DNA from: Natrinema sp. HArc-T2
GTDB taxonomy: Archaea; Halobacteriota; Halobacteria; Halobacteriales; Natrialbaceae
Assembly (NCBI RefSeq): GCF_041821085.1
Contig: NZ_JBGUAZ010000001.1
Location: 558,001 to 622,000, forward strand
Length of the DNA stretch: 64,000 nt
Direction: 5' to 3'
Shown piece by piece: positions 30,337 to 38,668 of the stretch (positions within the stretch are counted from its first letter, which is position 1; the number at the start of each line of letters is the position of its first letter). The notes under the pieces were generated by a model that was not told where the DNA came from, ran no database searches, and saw nothing but the letters and a program-made list of their open reading frames with translations. The translations under genes were made by a program, and so were the position numbers.

Positions 30337-32469
30337 ATGTCCAGTGACCAAGAGCCAGTCAAAACGATCTGTCCGTACTGCGGTGTCGGGTGTGGAATCC
30401 AAGTACAGCCGGGCGAGGAACCCGGTGACGTCCAGTTCATGCCGTGGGGCGACGCCCCGGTCAACGAGGGCCGGATCTGTATCAAAGGCGGGGCGGCGAC
30501 GGAGGTCGTCGACCACGAGGACCGCCTGACCGAGCCGCTGCTCAGAGACGACGACGGCGAGTTCCGCGAAGCCACGTGGGAGGAAGCTTACGAGTACATC
30601 GTCGACGAACTCGAGCGAATTCTCGACGACTACGGCCCGGACGCGATGGGCTTTTTCTGCTCCTCGAAGGTAATGAACGAGGAGAACTACCTGCTGCAGA
30701 AGCTGGCCCGTCGCTACGGCACCAACAACGTCGACAACTGCACGCGGATGTGCCACGCGTCGACGGTCTGGGCACTTCGCACGAGTCTGGGCGCGGGCGC
30801 GATGACCAACAGCATGCGCGACCTCCGCGAGGAGTGTGATCTGTTCTGGATTCAGGGCGCGAACCCCGGCGAGCAACACCCCATCGCGAACAGCCAGTAC
30901 TTCCGGCAAGCAGTGCTGGATGGGGCGACCGTCATTCAGGTCGACCCGCACGCGAACAAGACGACGCGGTCGTTCCAGATCGACGACACGGACCGCCACC
31001 AGCATCTCCAGTTGAATCCCGGGACCGATATCCCGCTCTTGAATATCGTCCTCAAGACGATCCTCGAGCACCACGACGAAAACCCCGACGACGGCTGGAT
31101 CGACGAGGAATTTATCGAGGAACGCACCGAGGGGTTCGAGAACCTCAAAGAAACACTCGCGGACTTCGACAAGGAGGCCGCAGCCGAGGAGTGTGGCCTC
31201 GACCTCGAAGAGATCGAACGCGCGGCGGAGAAGTACGCGAAGGCGGATAACGCGGCCATCTTCACCGGCATGGGGATGAGCCAGCACGCATGCGGGGTCG
31301 ACAACGTTCAAAACGAGATCAACCTGGCGCTGATCACGGGTAACCTCGGTCGTCCGGGAACGGGGGTCAACCCACTGCGCGGGCAGAACAACGTCCAGGG
31401 TACCTGTGACGTCGGCGCGATGCCGAACGTCCTACCAGGCTACCAGCTCGTCGACGACGACGAGGCCCGCGAATCGGTCGAAGATGTCTGGGGCTTCGAA
31501 ATCCCCGACGAGCCAGGGCTGACGAACGTCGAGATCTCCTACGAAGCCGGCGACTCGGTCAAGGGGCTGTACGTGATGGGCGAAAACCCCGTGATGAGCG
31601 AACCAGACGCCAACAGCGTCGCAGACCGGCTACAGGATCTCGAGTTCATGGTCGTCCAGGACATCTTCATGACCGAGACCGCGGAGTTCGCGGACGTAAT
31701 CCTCCCGGCGACGACCTGGGCCGAACGCGGCGGCACCGTCACGAACACCGATCGGCGCGTCCAGCGCATGCGCGGCGTCGGGAAGGTCCACGAGAACACG
31801 AAACACGACCTCGAGATCGTCAGCGAGGTCGGGAAGCGGTTGTTCGAGGAGGAGGTGTTCGACTTCGACGACCCCGAGGTCGTCTTCGAAGAACTCCGGC
31901 AGGTCTGTCCGAGCTACCACGGGATGACCTACGACCTGCTTGGCGAGGAGGGTCTGCACTGGCCCTGCTACGAACTCGGCGACGAGGGCGATCCGTTCCT
32001 CTACGAGGACGAGTTCGACACCGACAGTGGCCTCGGCCACATCGAGGGCGTCGAACACACCCCACCGGCGGAGACGCCCGACGACGAGTATCCGCTGATC
32101 CTCACGACCGCGCGACTCGAGGAACACTACAACACCGGGACGATGAGCACGCGCTCGCCGACGCTCAACCGGCAGACCCCGGAGAACTTCGTCGACGTCC
32201 ACCCCGAAGACGCCGAACGCTACGGCATCGAGGACGGCGAGTACGTGAAGCTGCGCTCGCGACGCGGCGAGATCACGCTCGAGGCCCACGTCACCGAGGA
32301 CACGAAGGAGGGCGTGGTGTGGACGACGCCACACTTCGCCGCCGCCTCGGCGAACAAGCTGACGAACCACGTGCTCGACGAGCGGGCGAAGATCCCCGAG
32401 TACAAGGCCGCCGCCGCGGAGATCGACGTCGACATCGAGCCCGCGGATCGAGCGGCTGGCGACGACTGA
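30337..32469 (+). CDS. fdhA: Formate dehydrogenase alpha subunit (molybdopterin oxidoreductase)
   Basis: A 710-residue Mo/W-bis-MGD enzyme. A [4Fe-4S] site is formed by Cys12, Cys15, Cys19 and Cys48 (CPYCGVGC ... GRICIKGG). The active site motif NCTRMCH has Cys139 as metal ligand and His140, as in bacterial formate dehydrogenases that use Cys in place of selenocysteine. The run SLGAGAMTNSMRDL follows, and the MGD-binding C-terminal domain shows LILTTARLEEHYNTGTMS and the cap EFVDVHPEDAERYGI (spelled NFVDV here). Only the catalytic subunit is present; no iron-sulfur or diaphorase subunits are adjacent. With mobA, yqeC and formaldehyde dehydrogenase alongside, formate oxidation to CO2 is a good inference. 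Confidence 0.9.
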   Translation: MSSDQEPVKTICPYCGVGCGIQVQPGEEPGDVQFMPWGDAPVNEGRICIKGGAATEVVDHEDRLTEPLLRDDDGEFREATWEEAYEYIVDELERILDDYGPDAMGFFCSSKVMNEENYLLQKLARRYGTNNVDNCTRMCHASTVWALRTSLGAGAMTNSMRDLREECDLFWIQGANPGEQHPIANSQYFRQAVLDGATVIQVDPHANKTTRSFQIDDTDRHQHLQLNPGTDIPLLNIVLKTILEHHDENPDDGWIDEEFIEERTEGFENLKETLADFDKEAAAEECGLDLEEIERAAEKYAKADNAAIFTGMGMSQHACGVDNVQNEINLALITGNLGRPGTGVNPLRGQNNVQGTCDVGAMPNVLPGYQLVDDDEARESVEDVWGFEIPDEPGLTNVEISYEAGDSVKGLYVMGENPVMSEPDANSVADRLQDLEFMVVQDIFMTETAEFADVILPATTWAERGGTVTNTDRRVQRMRGVGKVHENTKHDLEIVSEVGKRLFEEEVFDFDDPEVVFEELRQVCPSYHGMTYDLLGEEGLHWPCYELGDEGDPFLYEDEFDTDSGLGHIEGVEHTPPAETPDDEYPLILTTARLEEHYNTGTMSTRSPTLNRQTPENFVDVHPEDAERYGIEDGEYVKLRSRRGEITLEAHVTEDTKEGVVWTTPHFAAASANKLTNHVLDERAKIPEYKAAAAEIDVDIEPADRAAGDD

Positions 32470-32696
32470 GATCGGCGGTATCAATCGGTGCCAGCACACT
32501 CCCGCCCCGTCGTGCGGACGCATCGAGTTAGACACCGAGGCCGGCACCGAACGGCAGTCTGACAGCGACAGCCACGTCCGCGCCAACACTGTCTCGAGGT
32601 GCGGATCGATCAGACAGCCTGAGTTTCATGGTGAATCGGGATAGCGGTAAGTTTTACAACGAGGTTCGTGGTGCGTTGCATGAGGTTCGATACCTA

Positions 32697-33863
32697 ATGT
32701 CAATGGACGCAGTCGTATACCAGGGACCGCACGACGTAGCCATCGAAGAGGTTGACGAACCAGAGATCGAGCACGAGAACGACGTGATAATCGATATCAC
32801 GACGACGTGTATCTGTGGTTCGGACCTCCATATGTACGAGGGACGAACCGCAGCCGATCCGGGAATCGTCTTCGGTCACGAGAACATGGGAACCGTCACC
32901 GAAGTCGGCGACGCCGTGACGACTCTCGAGGAGGGTGATCGCATCGTGCTGCCGTTCAACGTGGCCTGTGGCTTCTGTCGGAACTGTGAGAACGGCTATA
33001 CCGGCTTCTGTACCAACGTCAACCCCGGCTTCGCCGGCGGTGCGTATGGGTACGTCGCGATGGGGCCGTACAAGGGCGGCCAGGCCGAGAAACTCCGCGT
33101 GCCGTTTGCGGATTTCAACGCGTTGAAACTGCCGGAAGGCGACACACACGAGGACTCCTTCGCGCTGCTGGCGGACATCTTCCCGACGGGGTGGCACGGC
33201 ACCCGACTCGCGAATCTCCAACCCGGCGAGTCGATCGCGATCTACGGGGCCGGTCCCGTCGGCCTCATGGCCGCCTACAGCGCCAAGATTCAGGGCGCGT
33301 CCGAGATCTACGTCGTCGACCGCGTCGACAGTCGCCTCGAGATGGCCGAAGACCACTGTGACGCCCACGCTATCAACTTCGAGGAGGGCGACCCGGTCGA
33401 GCAGATCGTCGATGCCCACGGCGATGAAGTCGACAAGGGCGTCGACGCCGTCGGGTATCAAGCGATCGACCCCGAGACGGATCCGGGCGACGACGCCTAC
33501 GATCCGGCCCGGGAGAACCCTGCGGTCGTCCTCAACCAGCTCATCGAGACCGTTCGACCGACCGGCCAACTCGGCATTCCGGGGCTGTACGTGCCGTCCG
33601 ATCCCGGCGCACCCGACGAGATGGCGGCACAGGGACGGCTCGGCATCGACTTCGGCAAGCTCTTCGAAAAGGGGCTGAAGCTCGGAACTGGCCAGTGTAA
33701 CGTCAAAGAATACAACCGGGAGCTACGAGATATGATCATCGAGGGACGGGCTGACCCCAGCTGGGTCGTCTCCCACCGCGTCGACTTAGAGCAGGCACCC
33801 GAGATGTACGAGAAGTTCGACGAACGCGAGGAAGGCGTCACCAAAGTCTTGCTCGAGCCATAG
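32697..33863 (+). CDS. Glutathione-independent formaldehyde dehydrogenase (Zn alcohol dehydrogenase family)
   Basis: A 388-residue zinc-dependent medium-chain dehydrogenase. Catalytic zinc ligands Cys40, His61 and Glu62 (CICGSD, GHENMGT), structural zinc cysteines Cys91, Cys94, Cys97 and Cys105, and the NAD motif AIYGAGPVGLMAAYSA are present. The unusual length, the GFAGGAYGYVAMGPYKGGQAE block and FPTGWHGTRLANLQPG match formaldehyde dehydrogenases of the FdhA type from Pseudomonas, which act without glutathione. It starts at MSMDAVVYQG; a TATA element GTTTTACA near 32651-32658 would give a 16-nt leader. It follows the formate dehydrogenase by about 230 bp and probably detoxifies formaldehyde to formate. 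Confidence 0.88.
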   Translation: MSMDAVVYQGPHDVAIEEVDEPEIEHENDVIIDITTTCICGSDLHMYEGRTAADPGIVFGHENMGTVTEVGDAVTTLEEGDRIVLPFNVACGFCRNCENGYTGFCTNVNPGFAGGAYGYVAMGPYKGGQAEKLRVPFADFNALKLPEGDTHEDSFALLADIFPTGWHGTRLANLQPGESIAIYGAGPVGLMAAYSAKIQGASEIYVVDRVDSRLEMAEDHCDAHAINFEEGDPVEQIVDAHGDEVDKGVDAVGYQAIDPETDPGDDAYDPARENPAVVLNQLIETVRPTGQLGIPGLYVPSDPGAPDEMAAQGRLGIDFGKLFEKGLKLGTGQCNVKEYNRELRDMIIEGRADPSWVVSHRVDLEQAPEMYEKFDEREEGVTKVLLEP

Positions 33864-33919
33864 CGCTCCGTCGTCGACCGCCATTTTTCCTCGAGGTCTC
33901 GGACTGTCGTCCGCCAGTC

Positions 33920-34081
33920 TCAGCTTCGCAGCCAGGCTTTCGGGTGGTCGTCGCGAAGGTGATCCTGGTACCGCTTGATCAGCGCGGGGTACGATCCCGC
34001 AACCGCATACCAGTCGCAGTGGTCGCATTCTCGTTCGACCGTGTCAGTCGCGCTCTGTACGTATCCGCCGCGTTGGTGCAT
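33920..34081 (-). CDS. Small C2H2-like zinc-site protein
   Basis: A 53-residue protein with Cys-x2-Cys (ERECDHCDWYA) and later His-x4-His (HLRDDH), the spacing C-x2-C-x18-H-x4-H being typical of small haloarchaeal zinc fingers. It ends HPKAWLRS. A start at 34081 is preferred because the AT-rich box at 34104-34111 is then 27 bp upstream on this strand. Function unknown; DNA- or protein-binding are both possible. Confidence 0.6.
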   Translation of the reverse strand: MHQRGGYVQSATDTVERECDHCDWYAVAGSYPALIKRYQDHLRDDHPKAWLRS

Positions 34082-34103
34082 GCTCATCGCGCTCTGCTGT
34101 GAC

Positions 34104-34111
34104 GATATAAC
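34104..34111. promoter_or_regulatory. Shared TATA box between two divergent small genes
   Basis: GATATAAC on the plus strand (GTTATATC on the minus) is centred about 27 bp from the start of the gene at 34081 (minus) and about 31 bp from that at 34139 (plus). One symmetric element could serve both. Confidence 0.5.
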
Positions 34112-34138
34112 CTTTCTGTCTCGGCCGGAGAAACAGGT

Positions 34139-34324
34139 ATGGTCCAGACTGACATAGCCTGCTGTATGTGCCAGTACTGCAGTTACTCCTTTCACGACGG
34201 CTGGACGCAACTGCTCGAGTACGACGACATCTATCAAGATGCCCTCCCCGACCGAGTGACCGACCAGTCGACACACGGCTTTCACGAGTCCTGGGAGGAA
34301 CTCAGCGACGAACTCGAGTTGTAG
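34139..34324 (+). CDS. Small Cys-cluster protein, function unknown
   Basis: A 61-residue acidic protein with a cysteine cluster CCMCQYC near the N-terminus and scattered His (SFHDGW, STHGFHESW), so a metal site is likely. The remainder is helical and acidic (SWEELSDELEL). No family is recognised. It diverges from the other small zinc-site gene across a shared promoter region of 57 bp. Confidence 0.5.
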   Translation: MVQTDIACCMCQYCSYSFHDGWTQLLEYDDIYQDALPDRVTDQSTHGFHESWEELSDELEL

Positions 34325-34402
34325 GACAGCGAGTGGCGAGCTTGCCACTGCACCCCATCCGTCCGATCACACGACGGCCCAGCGACCGGCGCAGAGCGCG
34401 GT

Positions 34403-35554
34403 TCAGGTGGCATGCGAGAGCGGGAACGGATCGGTGACGGACTCGGCCAACTCTGATTCGTCGCCATCGATCACACACGCCTCGAGTTCCTCGCGAATCC
34501 GCCGTTCGTTCATCGAGCGACCGATGATCACCAGTCGCGTGCAACGGTCGTCTTCGGGCCGCCACTCGCCGATCGGGCCAGCTTGAACCGACGGACCGGC
34601 CTGACTGACGCCGATTACGTCGTCGTGGGTGGCGACATGACAGACGCCTTTGGCCCGGACGATCGGCCCGTCCCAGTCCTCGAGCCAGGCCGCAAGTCGT
34701 GCCGGGTGGAACGGTCGATCAGACTGGAAGACGAACGACGAGACGCCGTGTCGGTCGGCCACGCTCTGTTCGCTGTCGTGGGCGTGGTCGTCTCCACCTC
34801 GATGTCCCTCCTCGCCGTGATCGTGTCCCTCACCACGCAGGTGGCGTTTCCATCCCGGCGAGCGCTTCGCCGTCTCGAAGTCGAACGCTCCAGTATCGAG
34901 GACGATGTCCGGGTTCACCTCACAGTAGGTCGTCCGGAGCCGTTTCGCCCGCGGTTGGAGAGTGTCGACGACGGCCTCGATCTCTGCGAGTGCCTCCTCG
35001 GGGACCATATCGGACTTGTTGAGCAGCAACACGTCACAGAACTCGATTCCCTCCACGAGAACCTCACTCAACGGTCGGTCTTCGTCAGGCTGGGCGGTCT
35101 CCGGGAGTTGCTCCCCAGCGTCGAACTCCTTCCAGAACCCGTACGTATCGAGGACGGTCACCATGGTATCCACCCGGAACAGATTCGTCGGATCGACGTC
35201 GCTTTCGTCCGTCCCGTCGGTGAACACCTGCGCGATCGGAATCGGTTCGCTGATCCCCGACGCCTCGACCAGCAGGTAATCGAAGTCGCGACGCCGTGCC
35301 AGTCGCGTTGCTTCCTCGAGGAGATCTCCCTGCAGCCGACAGCAGATACAGCCGTTCGAAAGGTCGACGATCCCCTCGTCGTCGGACTCTCGAGCGAGTA
35401 GTTCCGCGTCGACGTTTATTTCACCCATATCGTTGACGATCACCGCGATCCGCCGGTCGCCCGGATTCGACAGGACGTGGTTGATGAGCGTCGTCTTCCC
35501 CGCACCGAGATAGCCGCTGACGATCGTTACGGGAGTCGTGTCGTTGCGAGCCAT
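34403..35554 (-). CDS. CobW/ZNG1-type GTPase metallochaperone
   Basis: A 383-residue G3E GTPase that delivers metals (zinc or cobalt) to client enzymes. Walker A is GYLGAGKT (14-21), the metal site is CICC (Cys69, Cys71, Cys72), and the DxxG/Walker B and NKSD (LLLNKSDMVPEE) motifs are present. A His/Asp/Glu-rich insert, HDHGEEGHRGGDDHAHD, lies around residues 244-263, a typical metal-binding loop of CobW proteins. The C-terminal CobW domain includes the FHPARLAAWLEDWDGPIVRAKG block. Such genes are often Zur- or metal-regulated; no box is identified here. Confidence 0.9.
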   Translation of the reverse strand: MARNDTTPVTIVSGYLGAGKTTLINHVLSNPGDRRIAVIVNDMGEINVDAELLARESDDEGIVDLSNGCICCRLQGDLLEEATRLARRRDFDYLLVEASGISEPIPIAQVFTDGTDESDVDPTNLFRVDTMVTVLDTYGFWKEFDAGEQLPETAQPDEDRPLSEVLVEGIEFCDVLLLNKSDMVPEEALAEIEAVVDTLQPRAKRLRTTYCEVNPDIVLDTGAFDFETAKRSPGWKRHLRGEGHDHGEEGHRGGDDHAHDSEQSVADRHGVSSFVFQSDRPFHPARLAAWLEDWDGPIVRAKGVCHVATHDDVIGVSQAGPSVQAGPIGEWRPEDDRCTRLVIIGRSMNERRIREELEACVIDGDESELAESVTDPFPLSHAT

Positions 35555-35814
35555 GCGATACCAGATGTCACGATAGAAGCGCTACTAAGTGATCGGGTCG
35601 CTGTCACTGACAGTATCGCACACAGAACTGTCGCGAGTCGACCTCGAGCGATGTGTCCCCGCTCTGGACGGCTTTACGGTTGGGCGATCCGATTCAGACA
35701 CAGTCCGGACGAGTGTCGATACGTCGCTCACTCGCCAACGCGGTCGCCGACCACGTCACTCGCACTCGAGAACTCGCCCCGGTTTGAACGCGTTGCTGTC
35801 GACAGGACGGCGCG

Positions 35815-36408
35815 TTACTCGTCAGGAAGGCGGCTCTTGCGGTAGATTTTCGCGGTTTCCATGTCGACCTCATCGAGCCCGACGATGATGTCCGCTTCGG
35901 GGGACAGATCCTCGGCCTCCCAGCTCTCGAGGAACATGACAGCGTCGCTACGGTGGGCGTAGGGGCGTGGGTCGATACCCATCGGGTCGTCGGCGGCCTC
36001 CTTGTCGGTGATGAGAACGAAGTTGGCCGTCGTCGCGTCGATGAGATCGTGGGTCTCGTAGTCGGTCGTCCACGCGCCCTGGATCGGCGAGTCGGGCGTT
36101 GACGACACTTTGTATGCGAACAGACACCCTGGGAGATCGAAGACGGCCGCCTGCCCGTTTTCGTGGACGAGTTGGCTGTTGCCGAAGTACTTCATTACCG
36201 GCATGCCACAGACATCACAGCGTTGTGATCTGGTGAATTCGACTGGCCCCTCTTCGACACCCTCGATCGAGGGTTCGTACACCTGTGCCTGTTCGTCGTC
36301 ACCGTCCTCGGAGCCGTTCACGCCGAGACAGCCGGCAATGCCCACTGTCGCGCCGGCTCCCAGCGCGCCCAGCAGCCGACGTCGCCCGAGACTGTCGTGT
36401 TCGCACAT
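35815..36408 (-). CDS. NosL-like copper-binding lipoprotein
   Basis: A 197-residue exported protein. The Tat signal RRRLLG, hydrophobic stretch and lipobox VGIAGC place it on the outer membrane face. The NosL signature CDVCGMPVMKYFG carries the Cys/Met copper ligands. NosL delivers copper to nitrous oxide reductase, but no nos genes lie in the window, so it may serve another copper enzyme or be part of a distant nos locus. The start MCEHDSLGRRR (36408) is chosen over an upstream in-frame Met. Confidence 0.85.
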   Translation of the reverse strand: MCEHDSLGRRRLLGALGAGATVGIAGCLGVNGSEDGDDEQAQVYEPSIEGVEEGPVEFTRSQRCDVCGMPVMKYFGNSQLVHENGQAAVFDLPGCLFAYKVSSTPDSPIQGAWTTDYETHDLIDATTANFVLITDKEAADDPMGIDPRPYAHRSDAVMFLESWEAEDLSPEADIIVGLDEVDMETAKIYRKSRLPDE

Positions 36409-36475
36409 ACTCGTCTGTAGCCACCCGGTAATCAAAACCGACATGGTTCACCCATCGAATCTTGCCGTGGCGTGT

Positions 36476-36955
36476 TCACTCGAGTCGCGCTTTCGCCAGT
36501 CGGTGACGGGCGCGAAACATGGCCGCGAAGCCGGGCTTCGAGAACGGGTCGGCAATGTCGCCGAGCGGACCGAACGGCAGCTCGTAGTCGACGCGATCTC
36601 GGATGACGGTCCGATCGCCGTCAGCGAAAAAGCTGTGCGTGTGTTCCCACCGATCGAACGGTCCGTGGACCATCTCGTCGCGGAAGTACGCCGCGCCGTC
36701 CTCGCGCTCGCGGGCCGTAATCACCGACGTCCAGTGCTGGCGCGGCCCCACGCCGAACGGCTGGATCGACAACGCGACTTCCGAGCCGGGCTCGAGCACG
36801 TCCGGGTCCGGCTGGCCGTCCGGCCCGATCACGCGTTCGACCTGCAGATGCATCCAGTCAGGGGTCACTGCCTCGAGCCCGGAGATCCGAGCGTGAAACC
36901 CCCAGACGTCGTCGAACGACGACCGGACCGTCGTCTCGCGTTCGTACGTTGGCAT
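36476..36955 (-). CDS. SRPBCC (START/Bet v 1) superfamily protein
   Basis: A 159-residue SRPBCC protein, 181 if the longest frame is used, 166 if it begins at MATVDVP (36976). The start MPTYERETTVRSSFDDVWGFH is chosen because it is the usual beginning of haloarchaeal members. Conserved features are GSEVALSIQPFGVGP, FRDEMVHGPFDRWEHTHSFF and the C-terminal helix FAAMFRARHRLAKARLE. SRPBCC folds bind hydrophobic ligands; function is unknown. Confidence 0.8.
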   Translation of the reverse strand: MPTYERETTVRSSFDDVWGFHARISGLEAVTPDWMHLQVERVIGPDGQPDPDVLEPGSEVALSIQPFGVGPRQHWTSVITAREREDGAAYFRDEMVHGPFDRWEHTHSFFADGDRTVIRDRVDYELPFGPLGDIADPFSKPGFAAMFRARHRLAKARLE

Positions 36956-37041
36956 GGGCACGTCTACGGTTGCCATCCTGAAAACATCGGTCCCGAAATC
37001 AGCGGCGACGGAGCACGCCAAGCGGTGTCTGTTCCGCTGTC

Positions 37042-37470
37042 TTATTTCAGTCGCTCCTGCAGGAACGACGGGTGAGCTGCGGTGACACCGTCGATTTCGA
37101 GCAGTTCGTCGGAGATGATCTCGCCGAGTGCGTCGCCGTCTTCGGCACGCACCTCGGCCATCAGCATATGGTCGCCGCTGGAACTGTAGAGGGCCTCGAC
37201 CTCGTCGAGGTTCTTGATTGCCTGTGTGGCTTCGACGTAGCGTTCGCTCGCGACGTCGAGTCCGACCAGCGCGATCGTTTGGCTCGAGAGCTTCTTCGGG
37301 TCCACGTCGGCGGAGTAGCCGACGATGACGCCCTCCTCTTCGAGCTGGTTGATGTACTTTCGCACCGTCGGTTTCGAGACGTTCGCCCGGTCGGCGATCT
37401 CGGCGTAGGACGCCTGTGCGTCCTCCTCGAGCACCTCGAGAATTCTATCTTCCGTCGCCTGCGCACTCAT
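37042..37470 (-). CDS. Lrp/AsnC family transcriptional regulator
   Basis: A 142-residue Lrp-type regulator with an N-terminal HTH (ILEVLEEDAQASYAEIADRANVSKPTVRKYINQLEEEGVI, residues about 9-48) and a RAM effector domain (residues about 65-140, GDHMLMAEVRAEDGD). Such factors bind DNA as multimers and respond to amino acids. It is the nearest regulator to korBA, which lies on the same strand but beyond 260 bp. A TATA box at 37495-37502 gives a leaderless start, with candidate half-sites on both sides. Confidence 0.9.
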   Translation of the reverse strand: MSAQATEDRILEVLEEDAQASYAEIADRANVSKPTVRKYINQLEEEGVIVGYSADVDPKKLSSQTIALVGLDVASERYVEATQAIKNLDEVEALYSSSGDHMLMAEVRAEDGDALGEIISDELLEIDGVTAAHPSFLQERLK

Positions 37471-37494
37471 AGCAGTACGTTTTGCTTCGACGGG

Positions 37495-37502
37495 AAAATA
37501 TC
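37495..37502 (-). promoter_or_regulatory. TATA box of the Lrp gene with flanking half-sites
   Basis: AAAATATC (plus strand) is 29 bp upstream of the start at 37470. ACGTTTTG (37477-37484) and CGAAAACG (37512-37519) lie on either side in opposite orientation, consistent with autoregulation, a common Lrp habit; that role is inferred. Confidence 0.45.
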
Positions 37503-37694
37503 TTTTGTATACGAAAACGACGGATATCCAATCAGAAGGACCCGACGTTTTGGCTGGCGAGCACGGTGCTTGCAGGCGATTTCGACCGCGGATTCGCAGT
37601 CGGCTTCGCGAGCGACCGACTCTCGAGGCGGACTCGACGCGAAACCGACGTGAAAAACGAAACCGCTGCGGACAGGTGGACTCGAGACGGCACC

Positions 37695-37727
37695 CGACTG
37701 TCAGCTATGGGACAGCGTCGACAGTCG
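37695..37727 (-). terminator. Hairpin and T-rich tract downstream of korB
   Basis: CGACTGTC (37695-37702) and GACAGTCG (37720-37727) form an 8-bp stem three bases after the korB stop codon, read on the minus strand. A T-rich run (GGTTTCGTTTTTC on the minus strand, 37650-37662 region) follows further on, consistent with termination of the korAB transcript. Confidence 0.45.
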
Positions 37728-37729
37728 GC

Positions 37730-38665
37730 CTACGTGTGTCGCTCGAGCAGGTCGTAGCTGCGTTCCCACTCGGCGTCGTCGTCGAAGTACCGCTCTGCCA
37801 GTGGCTCGTCGGGCAGTTCGCCGACGGCGTGTTTCTCCTGCTGGTAGGAGGGTCGATCGTCCTCGACGTAGTAGCGGCCGGTCAGGACGGTTCCCTCGTT
37901 GAGGACGTCCTCGGTCTCACGCATCATCCGGGCAGCTTCTTCCCGGTCGGAGACGTCGAAGTCGTAGTCGTCGGACTCCTGGACGTCGACGTAGGGGACG
38001 TACTGGCGCGCGTCCTTGTTCCAGGTCGGACACTGGGTCAGGAAGTCGATGTGGGCGAAGCCGTCGTGTTCGATGGCCTCCTTGATGATCTCTTTGGCCT
38101 GGTTGGGGTTGACGGCTGCGGTGCGGGCGACGTAGCTCGCACCGGCGTTCAGCGACATCGACAGCGGCCGCAGCGGCGTCTTCGCGCTGCCCGATGGCTG
38201 GGTCTTGGACTTGTGGCCCTTGGGACTCGTCGGCGAGGTCTGGCCCTTCGTCAGGCCGAAGATCTCGTTGTTGAAGACGATATACGTGATGTCGTGGTTC
38301 TCCCGGGCCGAGTGAATGAAGTGGTTGCCACCGATCCCGTAGCCGTCGCCGTCACCGCCCGCGGCGATGACCTCGAGTTCGGGGTTTGCGAGCTTGGCGG
38401 CTCGAGCCACGGGCAGCGAGCGACCGTGGATCGTGTGGAAGCCATACGTGTCCAAGTAGCTGTTCAGCTTGCCGGAACAGCCGATACCGGTGACAGTCAG
38501 CACTTCTTCGGGCGTCTTGCCGACCTCCGGCAGCGCCTGTTTCAGCGCCTTCAGGACGCCGAAGTCACCACAGCCCGGACACCAGGTCGGCTGTGGTTCG
38601 ACACCGGGCGTGTACTCGTCCCGGTCGATTTCCCGTTCCTCTCCGATCGCGTTGAATGCACTCAT
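37730..38665 (-). CDS. korB: 2-oxoacid:ferredoxin oxidoreductase beta subunit
   Basis: The 311-residue beta subunit of a 2-oxoacid:ferredoxin oxidoreductase, probably for 2-oxoglutarate (Kor) as in other haloarchaea. The TPP-binding region AAGGDGDGYGIGGNHF and IVFNNEIFGLTKGQTSPTSPKG are visible, as are the cluster-binding cysteines in WCPGCGDFG and GCSGKL. Transcribed after korA with a 3-bp gap. It gives CO2, acyl-CoA and reduced ferredoxin in the oxidative citric acid cycle. Confidence 0.9.
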   Translation of the reverse strand: MSAFNAIGEEREIDRDEYTPGVEPQPTWCPGCGDFGVLKALKQALPEVGKTPEEVLTVTGIGCSGKLNSYLDTYGFHTIHGRSLPVARAAKLANPELEVIAAGGDGDGYGIGGNHFIHSARENHDITYIVFNNEIFGLTKGQTSPTSPKGHKSKTQPSGSAKTPLRPLSMSLNAGASYVARTAAVNPNQAKEIIKEAIEHDGFAHIDFLTQCPTWNKDARQYVPYVDVQESDDYDFDVSDREEAARMMRETEDVLNEGTVLTGRYYVEDDRPSYQQEKHAVGELPDEPLAERYFDDDAEWERSYDLLERHT

Positions 38666-38668
38666 TGG

